This document shows positions 32,687 through 41,727 of a DNA stretch of 51,242 bases, one piece after another (the stretch's first letter is position 1; the number at the start of each line of letters is the position of its first letter). The position numbers were made by a program, and so were the translations under genes. This DNA comes from Synechococcales cyanobacterium bin31.maxbin.ball.101. Lineage in GTDB: Bacteria > Cyanobacteriota > Cyanobacteriia > Leptolyngbyales > Leptolyngbyaceae. Location: NCBI GenBank assembly GCA_013298165.1, contig JAAFJU010000021.1, positions 1 through 51,242 on the forward strand, read 5' to 3'. The notes below the pieces were generated by a model, which had not been told where the DNA came from, did not search any database, and saw only the letters and a list, made by a program, of their open reading frames with translations.

Positions 32687-33739
32687 TTACTCGATCGGCT
32701 TGTCTTTGACAGTTGCCTCCGACAACATGCTCTGAAAGAAATCACTCAACGTTGTTCCAGTCTCTTTGACCATTGCAGAAATCACACTCGTCTCAGCGAA
32801 CGAACAATATAAGCCTGCTTCCAAAAACCAAGGCTTCCCCGATGGATCAATGCGAAAATCAAACAAACTATAATGACGACAACCCAATGCCAAATGCGCT
32901 TTTTTCGCCATCTCCCAAACCCCGATCGTAATTGGATCGCTCTCATCAATAATCCAAGAATGCATCGCATCTTTCGCCGCGAAATCTAAATCACCTTCTT
33001 CATTTTTCTTTAGCTTGTCTGCGTAACTCCGAATAGGCCGAGTTTTCGCATCTAAGGCATACTCTTCCAATGGCAAACAAACCAGTTCCCCACCTTTAAC
33101 AATAATGCCACAGCGCACTTCACGACCCAGTTCAATAAAGGTCTCAACCAATACCTCACTAGTATGAGATAGCGCAACCTTAAACGCTGCATCAAACTCA
33201 TCCTCAGACCGAACCAATGCCACCCCGATCGAATTATCTGCATTCATCGGTTTGATCACCAGGGGAAACGCAATAGAAGGCCGATCGCCCGATCGCAGCA
33301 CCTCTCCTAAAGGAACAACCACACCCGCCGCCGCCACAACAGCCTTAGTCTTAGCCTTATCCGCCACAAGCGCCATTAGCTCAGCGGTATTGCCCACGTA
33401 GGGAATTTCCAATAAATCAAACAACGCCCGATATTGGGTCATCCCCGGCACACAGAACATCTGCGGCACCATCACATCAATCTTTAAATTGACCAATACT
33501 TGAATCGCCTCAGCGATCGACAGAGCCGGAGCTTCAGCGATCGACGCTTTGTCCAAAGAAGTCGGGAAACGCCAAGTGCGATCGGGCGTAACATAAGCAA
33601 TGTGAAACTCATAGCGCTCTGGATTAGCTGTATTTTCTAAACACCCTTGAGCATAAAGACGGGACAAATCTGCATAAAACTCGTCAAACGCTGATCCGAC
33701 TAAATGGAGAACTCTTAGTATTGAGATTGGTATTGCCAT
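32687..33739 (-). CDS. mysD: MysD, D-Ala-D-Ala ligase-like mycosporine amino acid ligase
   Basis: 350 aa ATP-grasp enzyme of the D-Ala-D-Ala ligase family. Visible are P-L-V-I-K-P-M-N-A-D-N-S-I-G-V (ATP-grasp strand, near 155-170), V-E-T-F-I-E-L-G-R-E-V-R-C-G (near 197-211), and C-terminal W-F-L-E-A-G-L-Y in place of the E-V-N of true Ddl proteins. MysD condenses an amino acid (often serine or threonine) with mycosporine-glycine to give a disubstituted mycosporine such as shinorine or porphyra-334. The gene follows mysC by 3 bp, in the fixed order mysA-B-C-D. Assignment rests mainly on context plus family fold; a Ddl for cell walls is less likely because of the operon. Confidence 0.9.
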   Translation of the reverse strand: MAIPISILRVLHLVGSAFDEFYADLSRLYAQGCLENTANPERYEFHIAYVTPDRTWRFPTSLDKASIAEAPALSIAEAIQVLVNLKIDVMVPQMFCVPGMTQYRALFDLLEIPYVGNTAELMALVADKAKTKAVVAAAGVVVPLGEVLRSGDRPSIAFPLVIKPMNADNSIGVALVRSEDEFDAAFKVALSHTSEVLVETFIELGREVRCGIIVKGGELVCLPLEEYALDAKTRPIRSYADKLKKNEEGDLDFAAKDAMHSWIIDESDPITIGVWEMAKKAHLALGCRHYSLFDFRIDPSGKPWFLEAGLYCSFAETSVISAMVKETGTTLSDFFQSMLSEATVKDKPIE

Positions 33740-33742
33740 TAA

Positions 33743-35119
33743 TTAATCTCCTCCGATTTCGACAAGTTTGCCAATATTAAAATCAATCCGAATCCAGGGT
33801 TTTGGATGACGCAAGTTTCCGATTAATAACAATGGAATCTGCCAATGATGAACCATCAAAAACGGCAACGGATCATCCCAATCAAAAATCGCATCGGTGC
33901 CTTGAGCAATGATCTTTAACCGCTTCCAAGTTTGACTCGCAGAACCCAAGTGAGTCACCAGCCGCCATAGTTCGTGATAGGTCCAATAGGTTGGACGGCT
34001 TGATTTTAAAGGCTCAACCGTTGATAGCAGAGGCTCTCCATTCAAATATGCCTTTGCCACATCCGGATGATTGTAAAACATAGTGATAGCAGAGTGCGTT
34101 CTGGGGTTGCACTCGATCGCATAGATTTGCCGATCGTCATCCGCCTCCATAAAATCAAACGAAACCTGACCCGTTAGATTCAAATTTTTAGCAAATGTCG
34201 TAATCCAATCTTTGATATCCGATCGGTCAACCTGCTCATAATTCACTTGAAAGGCCGAAGACTCACAGCAGCAATGCAATTGAAGATGACCATTACGGAC
34301 GGTGCTGTGCGTACAGTATTCTTGACCGGGAATATACTCCTGCATAATCCAAGGCGTTTGGTCTGAAATAGGTAAGCTATTGACGAATTCAGCCGTCTGA
34401 GCCGGAGTTTCACAGGGCAGTTTCGTTAAGTCCAGCCGCCGAACTGAATCATAGGGAATGCTTTTAATAATGTACGGACGATCGGCTTCGGTAAAATCAA
34501 AATCAATCACTTGCTGCGCCTTCGTGATCAAATAAGATTTGGGAACCCGTAACCCAAAGGACTCGGCAGCCATCGCAAACCGATACTTATCATCCAACCG
34601 TTCCAATGTCTCCACATCAACATGCATCACAGAACAGTAAGGCGATAACTCATCCCGAATTTTTGCATCATAATAACTAGAGACGGGACTACAAACGGGA
34701 ACATAAACATCAACGTTCTCGTTCTGAACGATCGCCAACAACGCTTGCGAATACTCTAAACTATCAGGCTTAGGAATCGTATAAAACCGATCGATCGCCC
34801 AAGAATAACGATGCCCGGTCAACCAATATTTGTGCGTTTCAACCAAGATCACCCGATGTCCAGCTTGCTTAAACGATCGGGCAAGCTGCAACGCCTTGGT
34901 CATCTTACCGCCACTAATCAAAATCGTTTTTGGCAGATCCGCGACAGGCTTAGTTTTGAACGGCCAAACGGCGATCGATCGAAGGAGGGCGATCGTGGTT
35001 AAGGTCAGATTGAATGGCAACACAAGCAATAGCAATGCAAGTGTCGCGGCTGTTTTAAATCTCGTTTTCATGACTGATTTGATAAGCGTCAACCCTGAAT
35101 TTTCTAGGTAATGAGTCAT
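33743..35119 (-). CDS. mysC: MysC, ATP-grasp mycosporine-glycine synthase
   Basis: 458 aa from the ATG at 35119; an internal ATG at 35071 (MKTRFK) would drop 16 residues. There is an N-terminal membrane helix (TLALLLLVLPFNLTLTTIALL), which cyanobacterial MysC proteins often have, then an ATP-grasp domain with I-L-I-S-G-G-K-M-T-K (near 70), P-Y-I-I-K-S-I-P-Y-D-S-V-R-R and C-terminal I-E-C-N-P-R-T-H-S-A-I, the metal-binding strand of ATP-grasp ligases. The enzyme joins glycine to 4-deoxygadusol to give mycosporine-glycine. A palindromic repeat occupies the gap to mysB and ends at the first ATG, so the true start and leader may have been altered by that repeat. Confidence 0.92.
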   Translation of the reverse strand: MTHYLENSGLTLIKSVMKTRFKTAATLALLLLVLPFNLTLTTIALLRSIAVWPFKTKPVADLPKTILISGGKMTKALQLARSFKQAGHRVILVETHKYWLTGHRYSWAIDRFYTIPKPDSLEYSQALLAIVQNENVDVYVPVCSPVSSYYDAKIRDELSPYCSVMHVDVETLERLDDKYRFAMAAESFGLRVPKSYLITKAQQVIDFDFTEADRPYIIKSIPYDSVRRLDLTKLPCETPAQTAEFVNSLPISDQTPWIMQEYIPGQEYCTHSTVRNGHLQLHCCCESSAFQVNYEQVDRSDIKDWITTFAKNLNLTGQVSFDFMEADDDRQIYAIECNPRTHSAITMFYNHPDVAKAYLNGEPLLSTVEPLKSSRPTYWTYHELWRLVTHLGSASQTWKRLKIIAQGTDAIFDWDDPLPFLMVHHWQIPLLLIGNLRHPKPWIRIDFNIGKLVEIGGD

Positions 35120-35160
35120 GGCTCCCCCAGCATTGGGGGCTGGGGGGCGGTTCGCCAGGA
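35118..35160 (-). repeat. Palindromic repeat half copy between mysB and mysC
   Basis: GCTCCCCCAGCATTGGGGGCTGGGGGGCGGTTCGCCAGGA is a half copy of the dispersed repeat. In the mys transcript (minus strand) CCCCCAGC and GCTGGGGG can form an 8-bp G+C hairpin with a 7-base loop, directly before the mysC ATG at 35119. It could attenuate, stabilise the upstream message or reduce mysC translation. Confidence 0.85.
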
Positions 35161-35168
35161 TATATCGA

Positions 35169-35969
35169 CTAAACCCGTTGAATTAAGGTCAAGCCATCAC
35201 GCAGCGGCAGCAGCACTTGCTGAACCCTAGGATCATCAGCCACCACCTCATTGAAATGGGCGATCGCAACACCATTAGCCGTTGCTCCCGTCAAATACGG
35301 CTGTCCCTGCATCAACGTATTGTCGACACAGACCAATCCATTGGGGGCCAGCAAGGACGTGGTTAACAGGATCTCCAGATAATCCAAATATCCACCTTTG
35401 TCCGCATCAATAAAGACCAGATCAAACACCTCTCCCGAAGCCGCTAATTGCTTCAGACTGTCTAATGCTGGCGCAACCTTGACGGAGATTTTGTGCCCGA
35501 CAGAAGACTGATTAAAACAGGTCTGAGCAAACTCAGAAACGTAAGCATCAACCTCGCAAGCAACAACTTTTCCGTCATCTGGAAGGGCCTCCGCCATCGC
35601 AAGCGCAGAATATCCCGTAAACATCCCAATCTCAATCACATGACGCGCTTGAGTGAGACGAACTAGAAACTTCAACATCTGACCTTCCACATGGCCAGAC
35701 AGCATTTCCTGCTCTAAATGGCGCACCGTTTCCCCATCCGAAAAGCGCTGACTCCAATCTTCCGATTGAGTTTGTTTGACAAGCAAGCTCAACGCCTCAG
35801 ACTCTGGAGTAGTACAACGATCGAGATAGGGGTCCAGCCCATTCGCCAACTCATACGCCTGCTGCAATTCACGCTTGAAAAATGGATCAAGGGTTTGGTC
35901 CGTTCCAGCTTTCTGCACCAGACTTTCGAGTTTAGCCGCTAAGATTCCCACGGGTGTGACAGGTCTCAT
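35169..35969 (-). CDS. mysB: MysB, O-methyltransferase
   Basis: 266 aa class I SAM-dependent O-methyltransferase. Motif I is V-I-E-I-G-M-F-T-G-Y-S-A-L-A-M-A (near 112-127), followed by an acidic VVACEVDAY, and motif post-II D-L-V-F-I-D-A-D-K-G-G-Y (near 183-194). This is the catechol-type OMT family. In mycosporine synthesis MysB methylates 2-demethyl-4-deoxygadusol, made by MysA, to 4-deoxygadusol. It starts 2 bp after the mysA stop (ATG at 35969), which suggests translational coupling. The length matches cyanobacterial MysB. Confidence 0.93.
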   Translation of the reverse strand: MRPVTPVGILAAKLESLVQKAGTDQTLDPFFKRELQQAYELANGLDPYLDRCTTPESEALSLLVKQTQSEDWSQRFSDGETVRHLEQEMLSGHVEGQMLKFLVRLTQARHVIEIGMFTGYSALAMAEALPDDGKVVACEVDAYVSEFAQTCFNQSSVGHKISVKVAPALDSLKQLAASGEVFDLVFIDADKGGYLDYLEILLTTSLLAPNGLVCVDNTLMQGQPYLTGATANGVAIAHFNEVVADDPRVQQVLLPLRDGLTLIQRV

Positions 35970-35971
35970 TC

Positions 35972-37204
35972 CTACACTCCTACAGCCACAGGCGATCGGT
36001 CCAACGACACATACATATCTTCGCCATTACCCTGACGCGGGTAAAGCTGACAAAGTTCACGGTGAACGGCTAGTGCGCGATCGAGTTCATCCCGCGTTAA
36101 ATCATTCATAAACTTGCAGCTTCCAATGGGACAAGGCGCTGCGGCACGTTGCAGTCCGTCTCGGGTTCGGCTAATGGATTCAGTCGCTTTCCATAGTAGT
36201 TCAGAGGTCAAGTAGGGACTATCAATGGCTAACCCTAACCGACTCATCAATCCCAAAATCCGATCGCGATCCAAGATAGAAATATAGCCTCTCTGCTGGG
36301 CGATCGTCGCAGAGAATGCCATATCAATCGCCACACTATGGCCATGGAACATCGGAATTTCAGGTTTCAATTCAAGCGTCGGACTCCAGGTATGACCGTA
36401 AGCAATGACCCGATCGAGATCTAATTCATGCAAATTCGGAACTTCGAGCTTTAGCATCGAATCGATCGCATTGTGGGTCAAGCGATGGGAAATCTCAAGT
36501 AGTTCAGGAGAGCCATTCACGTAGCCAAAATGACTATTTAACAGCGCTTCTCCATGGCTTTCCAGCAACTCGAAAATCTCTTTATTTCCCACCACTGCAA
36601 TCTTGATGAGTTCAGCCATCCCATTTCGGACTTGACCGATCGGCAGTGTTTTTAAAAATGAGAAATCTAGGATGACTTTCTTAGAAGCATGATAGGCCCC
36701 TAGGCGGTTTTTCAATTTGCCGTGGTTAACTGCAACCTTAATCGCAACACTGGCATCGATTAATCCAATCAAGGACGTTGGAACCCGGATATAATTCGTT
36801 TTGCGACGGTAGGATGAGCAGGCAAATCCCGCCACATCTGTCGTTAATCCGCCACCTACAACGAGTACAGGCTCTTTACGAACTAGCCCAAAGTCAGCAA
36901 AGGCATCAATGATTTTCTCAAACGATCGTAACGTTTTATCAGGTTCCTTGATCTGCACAGGGAAGACGGTAAGGTCAATCTTGTGATGTTCAAAATACGC
37001 ACTCATCTGATGGCTATACAGACTATGAACAGCCTGATCCACCACCATCAAACAACGCCCAAACTGACGGTAACTATCCGCAATTTCAGGATTCTCAAGC
37101 TTAAAAGCACCATCTACATAAAGCAAGCTGAAATCGATCTTTTCATAGCCTTCAATGTGAAAGGCGCGATCGGTAGAGGTAAACGTAGCTTGAATGTCAC
37201 CCAT
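35972..37204 (-). CDS. mysA: MysA, demethyl-4-deoxygadusol synthase
   Basis: 410 aa sugar-phosphate cyclase of the dehydroquinate-synthase superfamily, DDGS type. Visible are [15 protein letters not shown] (NAD-binding, near 115-130), [10 protein letters not shown] (metal Glu, near 205), [11 protein letters not shown] (metal His, near 282) and [11 protein letters not shown] (metal His, near 297), and [10 protein letters not shown] near 362. Dehydroquinate synthases and 2-epi-5-epi-valiolone synthases differ in this region. The enzyme cyclises sedoheptulose 7-phosphate into the mycosporine precursor. First gene of mysABCD; 543 bp separates it from the next gene. Confidence 0.95.
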   Translation of the reverse strand: MGDIQATFTSTDRAFHIEGYEKIDFSLLYVDGAFKLENPEIADSYRQFGRCLMVVDQAVHSLYSHQMSAYFEHHKIDLTVFPVQIKEPDKTLRSFEKIIDAFADFGLVRKEPVLVVGGGLTTDVAGFACSSYRRKTNYIRVPTSLIGLIDASVAIKVAVNHGKLKNRLGAYHASKKVILDFSFLKTLPIGQVRNGMAELIKIAVVGNKEIFELLESHGEALLNSHFGYVNGSPELLEISHRLTHNAIDSMLKLEVPNLHELDLDRVIAYGHTWSPTLELKPEIPMFHGHSVAIDMAFSATIAQQRGYISILDRDRILGLMSRLGLAIDSPYLTSELLWKATESISRTRDGLQRAAAPCPIGSCKFMNDLTRDELDRALAVHRELCQLYPRQGNGEDMYVSLDRSPVAVGV

Positions 37205-37748
37205 AGGGATTTATGTTCTCATGTTGGGACTTGTTTCCAAGCATTCAGCGCAATACAGGTTAGTTTTTCTAGAAAGGTTTATGCAGCACTTAATCGATGC
37301 CCCGACCATTCAGAGTATCCACGACAAAAGATCAATACTTCAGCTTAAAAAACTTGTTAAGAATAAGTTAAATATTATTCTCATTATCGTTAAGACTAAA
37401 GTTCTTTTTGCTAGATTAAACAGCTAGATGAACCCTGGATTTCTGAACACCTAAAATTATCCTAACGGATCTATCAGGGTTATTCAAGAAGATCGTCTCT
37501 GAAAGCTTTTGAGACATTTCAAAATGCCAATCTAAAAAACGTCAATTAGGCTATTTTCCTCATTACAGTAAGCTAGGACTTAAAGCAGTTATTCAACCGA
37601 ATATCTTCTGTTTTCTTGATAGCAATTCCATGCAAAATAAAGTGGCCTAATTTATTTTTTAGTGTTATTTTATACATTGAAATCGTCATTTAATGCCCGA
37701 CCATTTTCAATCCATTGCCCACGGACTCTTTCTATACGGATTATCTCT
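37205..37748. other. AT-rich intergenic region upstream of mysA and the PLD gene
   Basis: 544 bp between divergent genes, clearly A/T-richer than the coding regions. It must carry the mysA promoter on the minus strand. One Fur-box-like site is at 37370-37388. A weak inverted pair AATTAGGC / GCCTAATT is at 37546 and 37645. No RNA gene or open frame was recognised. Confidence 0.5.
37370..37388. promoter_or_regulatory. Fur-box-like site
   Basis: The minus strand reads GATAAT-GAGAAT-A-ATATTT, close to the classical Fur layout of NAT(A/T)AT hexamers (GATAATGATAATCATTATC). It lies 166 bp upstream of the mysA start. AT-rich sequence can give such matches by chance. Confidence 0.35.
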
Positions 37749-39365
37749 ATGCGTGTCAAAGCCAAGCAGAACGGACTTACCGTCCATGCGATCGCCGGAT
37801 CCTATGTCGTCATCCTCGGTTTCAACCTGACCAAAACTGCCCTCAAAGGCTGTCTCGGATTTGCCGTCGAGCGCATCGACCACACCGAGAACGAACGCTA
37901 CTGGCTCAGAGGCTTCAAAACCTTCCAAGAAACCGACGCCAACCTGCCACCGGGAACCCTCTTGTCCACGCTGGAGCAACCCATTCAAGCCTTCCAGTGG
38001 AGCGACTTCACCGCAAAACCCGCCTACGACTACACCTACCGCGTCGTCCCCCTCTACGGCAAACCCAAAAACCTCACCCAAGGCACCCCCGTCGAAGTCA
38101 CCGTCAAAACCGAATGCGAAGACTTCGGCACTCACGCCATCTTCTTCAATCGAGGCGTCGCTGGATCTCAAGCCTACGCCCGGAAATTTAAAAACCAAAA
38201 TCCTGAAAAAGTCGGCAAACCCGCTCTAGATTGGCTCTCTCGTGGACTCGTCGAAGCCTTAGAAGAATTCATCGGTCAAGCCAAAAACTCCAAATTTAGC
38301 CTCCGCGCCGCCCTGTACGAGTTCCACTACGACCCGATCGTCGAAACCTTCGCAAAAGCCAGCAAAACCGGAGCCGATGTCAAAATCGTCTTTGACGGAC
38401 GGGAAAACTCGGGGAACTATCCCAATTTAAAAAACCGCGAAGCGATCGAACGCGCAGGCATCACCGCCCTCAGCATCCCCCGCGAAGCCAACCGCAGCTA
38501 CATCGCCCACAACAAATTCATCGTCCTCCTGGAAAACGGAAAACCCACTCAAGTCTGGACCGGATCAACCAACATCACCGACGGCGGACTCTTCGGCCAT
38601 TCGAATGTGGGGCATATTGTGCGGGATAAAACGATCGCCGCCGCCTATCTAGCCTATTGGGAACAGCTCAGCACCGACACCGAAGCCAAACAACTGCGCC
38701 CCTGGACAACGGCTCAGACCCCGACACCTGTTAGCAAACCTAAAAAAGGAATGCAACCGATTTTCAGTCCGAGGTCGAGTTTGGACGTATTGGAATGGTA
38801 TGTGGAACAGATGGCCACCACCAAAGAAGCCTTATTTTTTACAGCGGCCTTTGGAGTAAATGATGCGATCGAAGAAGTCTTTAAAACAGAAAACGAAACG
38901 CTGCGATATGTCCTATTAGAAAAGGACGGGGGTGATGTTGAAATCCTAAAACGGAATCCGAACAATCGCATTGCAGTCGGCGGCACCGTCAAAGATGCGA
39001 TCGGCAATTGGCAAGCTGAAAAAGTCACAGGTCTCAACACCCACGTACGATTCATCCACACTAAATACCTACTCATCGATCCCCTCAGCGAAACACCACT
39101 CGTCATCACAGGATCAGCCAACTTCAGCGACGCCTCCACCAAAAACAACGATGAAAACATGATCATCATTCAGGGGGATACCCACGTTGCAGACGTGTAT
39201 CTAGGGGAATTCATGCGATTATTTAATCACTTCAACACCCGCTATTTAATCAGTCAACCCGGCGACCAAGGCGGTTCCATCCATCTCGCCCCCGACGACT
39301 CCTGGTCCGCTGCCTACTACATCAAAGACAGCGCTAAATCCCACGAACGCCTATATTTCTCATAG
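37749..39365 (+). CDS. Phospholipase D-superfamily protein with two HKD motifs
   Basis: 538 aa from the ATG at 37749; a GTG at 37662 in frame would add 29 residues. Residues about 1-130 form a beta-rich, fibronectin-like N-terminal region. Two PLD half-sites follow: I-A-H-N-K-F-I-V then T-G-S-T-N-I-T (near 260-290), and F-I-H-T-K-Y-L-L then T-G-S-A-N-F-S (near 435-460). Members include phospholipases, cardiolipin synthases, Nuc-type nucleases and restriction subunits. No signal peptide or membrane helix is seen, so a cytoplasmic nuclease-like or lipid enzyme is possible. The coding strand is very C-rich, unlike the AT-rich leader. Neighbours: mysA divergent, Uma2 nuclease-like gene 75 bp downstream. 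Confidence 0.85.
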   Translation: MRVKAKQNGLTVHAIAGSYVVILGFNLTKTALKGCLGFAVERIDHTENERYWLRGFKTFQETDANLPPGTLLSTLEQPIQAFQWSDFTAKPAYDYTYRVVPLYGKPKNLTQGTPVEVTVKTECEDFGTHAIFFNRGVAGSQAYARKFKNQNPEKVGKPALDWLSRGLVEALEEFIGQAKNSKFSLRAALYEFHYDPIVETFAKASKTGADVKIVFDGRENSGNYPNLKNREAIERAGITALSIPREANRSYIAHNKFIVLLENGKPTQVWTGSTNITDGGLFGHSNVGHIVRDKTIAAAYLAYWEQLSTDTEAKQLRPWTTAQTPTPVSKPKKGMQPIFSPRSSLDVLEWYVEQMATTKEALFFTAAFGVNDAIEEVFKTENETLRYVLLEKDGGDVEILKRNPNNRIAVGGTVKDAIGNWQAEKVTGLNTHVRFIHTKYLLIDPLSETPLVITGSANFSDASTKNNDENMIIIQGDTHVADVYLGEFMRLFNHFNTRYLISQPGDQGGSIHLAPDDSWSAAYYIKDSAKSHERLYFS

Positions 39366-39440
39366 CGAGGACTTAGCAATGATGATTTAGTTATACTGTG
39401 AAGCAACCTGTAGATATTCTTGCAATTGGGAGCGTCCAAC

Positions 39441-40130
39441 ATGACGACAACGATCGCATCACCCATTTATTATCCTAGTGGAGATGGACAACCCGTGGCG
39501 GAAACGTTCGATCATTTTTACGTCATCATGATCACGATCGCGGTCTTGCGACAATATCTACAGGACGAACAGGCTTGCATTTTAGGGAATCAATATCTGT
39601 ACTACGAAGAAGGATCCCCCAATAAACGCTGTGCGCCGGACGTCATGGTGATCTTCGGAGTAGAACCGGGAAGCCGAGATAACTATAAAATTTGGGAGGA
39701 GGGCGCAGTTCCAAGGGTCGTATTTGAAATCACGTCTCCCAGTACTAAAAAAGAGGATGACGGATTCAAGAAAGATCTCTACGAAGAAATTGGGATTTCA
39801 GAATATTGGCAGTTTGACCCGAAAGGAGAATGGATTCAGGAAAAATTACGAGGATATCGACTTGTGAATGGTCAGTATACGCCGATCGTATCTGGGCAGA
39901 GTAACGAGTTTGGGTTACGTCTTGAAGTCGATGGATCGCTGATTTCATTCTACCGACTAGACAATGGTGAAAAGCTCTTAATCCCCGATGAGCTGTACGA
40001 TCTAGCACAACAGCTTCAATCCCGATTGCGCGCTGAGCAAGCCAAAAATAATGCTTTAGAAGCCCACATTCGTGACATGCAACAGAAATTCGAGCGGTAT
40101 CGCAAATTATTTGGAGATCTTCCAGATTAG
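39441..40130 (+). CDS. Uma2-family (DUF820) nuclease-like protein
   Basis: 229 aa from the ATG at 39441. The PD-(D/E)xK-like core is visible: C-A-P-D-V-M-V-I-F-G (near 65-75), then V-V-F-E-I-T-S-P-S-T-K (near 92-103), with the E-x-T-S-x-S-T pattern that marks Uma2/DUF820 proteins, very abundant in cyanobacteria. A C-terminal coiled coil (about 185-229) follows. The family is predicted to be an endonuclease; biological targets are largely unknown. It stands alone and is not an obvious part of a system here. Confidence 0.9.
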   Translation: MTTTIASPIYYPSGDGQPVAETFDHFYVIMITIAVLRQYLQDEQACILGNQYLYYEEGSPNKRCAPDVMVIFGVEPGSRDNYKIWEEGAVPRVVFEITSPSTKKEDDGFKKDLYEEIGISEYWQFDPKGEWIQEKLRGYRLVNGQYTPIVSGQSNEFGLRLEVDGSLISFYRLDNGEKLLIPDELYDLAQQLQSRLRAEQAKNNALEAHIRDMQQKFERYRKLFGDLPD

Positions 40131-40171
40131 GTCTGTTCTCCATTCTCCATTCAAACTTCTAAATTCCCCAA

Positions 40172-40333
40172 ATGCCCCGTCAACGCAAAAAGTCCGACTT
40201 CCCCACCAAAACCTGTCTCGTCTGCGGGTTTCCCTTCACCTGGCGTAAAAAATGGGAAAAGTGCTGGGATGAAGTTAAATATTGCTCCGATCGGTGCCGA
40301 AACCGCCGATCGGAAGCAAAATCTCCTGATTAA
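40172..40333 (+). CDS. DUF2256 zinc-ribbon-like mini-protein
   Basis: 53 aa. The sequence has [16 protein letters not shown] and V-K-Y-C-S-D-R-C-R, two CxxC/CxxxC-like pairs separated by W-x-x-x-x-W, which is the DUF2256 pattern. Basic N-terminus ([13 protein letters not shown]). DUF2256 genes are common in bacteria and often sit beside photolyase or other DNA-repair genes; here the neighbour is glmU. The stop overlaps the glmU stop codon by 4 bp on the opposite strand. Likely binds zinc; function unknown. Confidence 0.85.
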   Translation: MPRQRKKSDFPTKTCLVCGFPFTWRKKWEKCWDEVKYCSDRCRNRRSEAKSPD

Positions 40334-41676
40334 TCTTGAGGTTTCCAACCTTCCTTCACTACCTGCCGCGCCCGAGCGATCGCCAAACAATCGTTCGGGA
40401 GATCTTCCACAATTGTGGAACCCGCCGCCGTCGTCGCATCACTGCCAATGGTGAGCGGCGCAACCAAGGAATTGTTCGCCCCAATCTTCGTCCGATCGCC
40501 AATCACAGTGCGGTGTTTGTTCCGTCCGTCATAGTTGACCGTGATGGTTCCAGCGCCAATGTTGACCTGCTTACCCAAGGTCGCATCACCTAAGTACGTC
40601 AAATGTGCCGCATTCGTTCCGGGTCCGATCTGAGCATTCTTCAGCTCCACAAAGTTCCCAATCCGGCACCCTTCACCGACCACAGCCGCCGCCCGCAGAT
40701 GCGCATAAGGCCCGACCGTGCTACCCGATTCCACCGTGCTATCCGTCACCACAGAGAACTGAATCGTTGTATTCTCACCAATGACGCTATTTTCAATCAG
40801 ACTTCCAGGACCAATCCGGCTCCCAGCACCGATCGTCGTCGTCCCGCGCAGATGGGTTTGCGGTTCCACAATCACGTTCGGTTCCAGCGTCACCGTGTCT
40901 TCGATCGTCACACTCACAGGATCCACGATCGTCACGCCCTTGAGCAGCCACTCCGTCTTAATCCGATCTTGAAGCAGCGCATAGGCATCGGAAAGCTGTT
41001 TCCGATCGTTGATCCCCGTAATTTCGGCTTCATCGGCCACATCCATCACCATCACAGGCTTGAGGAAATTCACCGCATCCGTCAAGTAATATTCTTTCTG
41101 GTCATTATCCGTCGTCAACTTCGGCAACGCCTGCTCCAAATCCTGCCACCGGAAGCAATAAATCCCCGCATTCACCCGACGGTTTTCCCGTTGAGCGGGC
41201 GTGCAGTCCCGGTCTTCAATGATTTCGGTCAAATAGCCCTTCTCATCACAAAACACCCGGCCATAGCCCTTGGGTTGCGCCAGTTGTGCCGTCAAAATCG
41301 TCGCCGAATTGCCATTGTCTTGATGAGTTTTGAGCAATAACTCCAGCGTACTCGGACGCAACAGCGGCGCATCCCCGTTCAAAATAATCACATCGCCGAC
41401 AAACCCTTTCAGGACAGGCAACAACTGCTGCGCCGCATGACCTGTCCCCAGTTGCACCGTCTGCTCCACAAATTCCACCGATCGGTGACTTAGGGACGAT
41501 CGCACCGCCTCGGCCTGGTAGCCGATAATAACAATTTCCCGCTCTGGGGCTAACGCTTGAGCCGTATCTAACACCCGCTCAACCAGGGTTTTCTGACCGA
41601 GGGTATGGAGCACCTTCGGCAGAGTGGACTTCATTCGGGTCCCTTTTCCAGCGGCCAAAATTGCGATCGCGACCAT
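40330..41676 (-). CDS. glmU: Bifunctional GlmU (uridyltransferase/acetyltransferase)
   Basis: 448 aa. The N-terminal pyrophosphorylase has [19 protein letters not shown] (residues 6-24) and N-G-D-A-P-L-L-R (near 100). The C-terminal left-handed beta-helix has hexapeptide rungs from about 250 ([17 protein letters not shown] ... [19 protein letters not shown] ... [26 protein letters not shown]), with the acetyltransferase histidine in the AAHLTYLGD segment. It converts glucosamine-1-phosphate and acetyl-CoA, then UTP, to UDP-N-acetylglucosamine for peptidoglycan and lipopolysaccharide. Length matches cyanobacterial GlmU. Minus strand, converging with the DUF2256 gene. Confidence 0.97.
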   Translation of the reverse strand: MVAIAILAAGKGTRMKSTLPKVLHTLGQKTLVERVLDTAQALAPEREIVIIGYQAEAVRSSLSHRSVEFVEQTVQLGTGHAAQQLLPVLKGFVGDVIILNGDAPLLRPSTLELLLKTHQDNGNSATILTAQLAQPKGYGRVFCDEKGYLTEIIEDRDCTPAQRENRRVNAGIYCFRWQDLEQALPKLTTDNDQKEYYLTDAVNFLKPVMVMDVADEAEITGINDRKQLSDAYALLQDRIKTEWLLKGVTIVDPVSVTIEDTVTLEPNVIVEPQTHLRGTTTIGAGSRIGPGSLIENSVIGENTTIQFSVVTDSTVESGSTVGPYAHLRAAAVVGEGCRIGNFVELKNAQIGPGTNAAHLTYLGDATLGKQVNIGAGTITVNYDGRNKHRTVIGDRTKIGANNSLVAPLTIGSDATTAAGSTIVEDLPNDCLAIARARQVVKEGWKPQD

Positions 41677-41727
41677 AATATTTTGTTACACCAAAATGCC
41701 ATCAGGGGCAGTATACCGCGCCTTGCA

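Noticed and set aside
28676-35160. Repeats considered as a CRISPR array
   Set aside because: Copies are palindromic, few, and kilobases apart with no regular spacers and no cas genes.
37707-38229. Long overlapping frames in the PLD region
   Set aside because: The two plus-strand alternatives are Arg/Pro- or Ser/Pro-rich shadows of a C-rich gene; the HKD frame is the real one.
38714-40143. PLD and Uma2 genes as a defined defence system
   Set aside because: No helicase, methylase or other recognised defence partner; kept only as a low-score observation.
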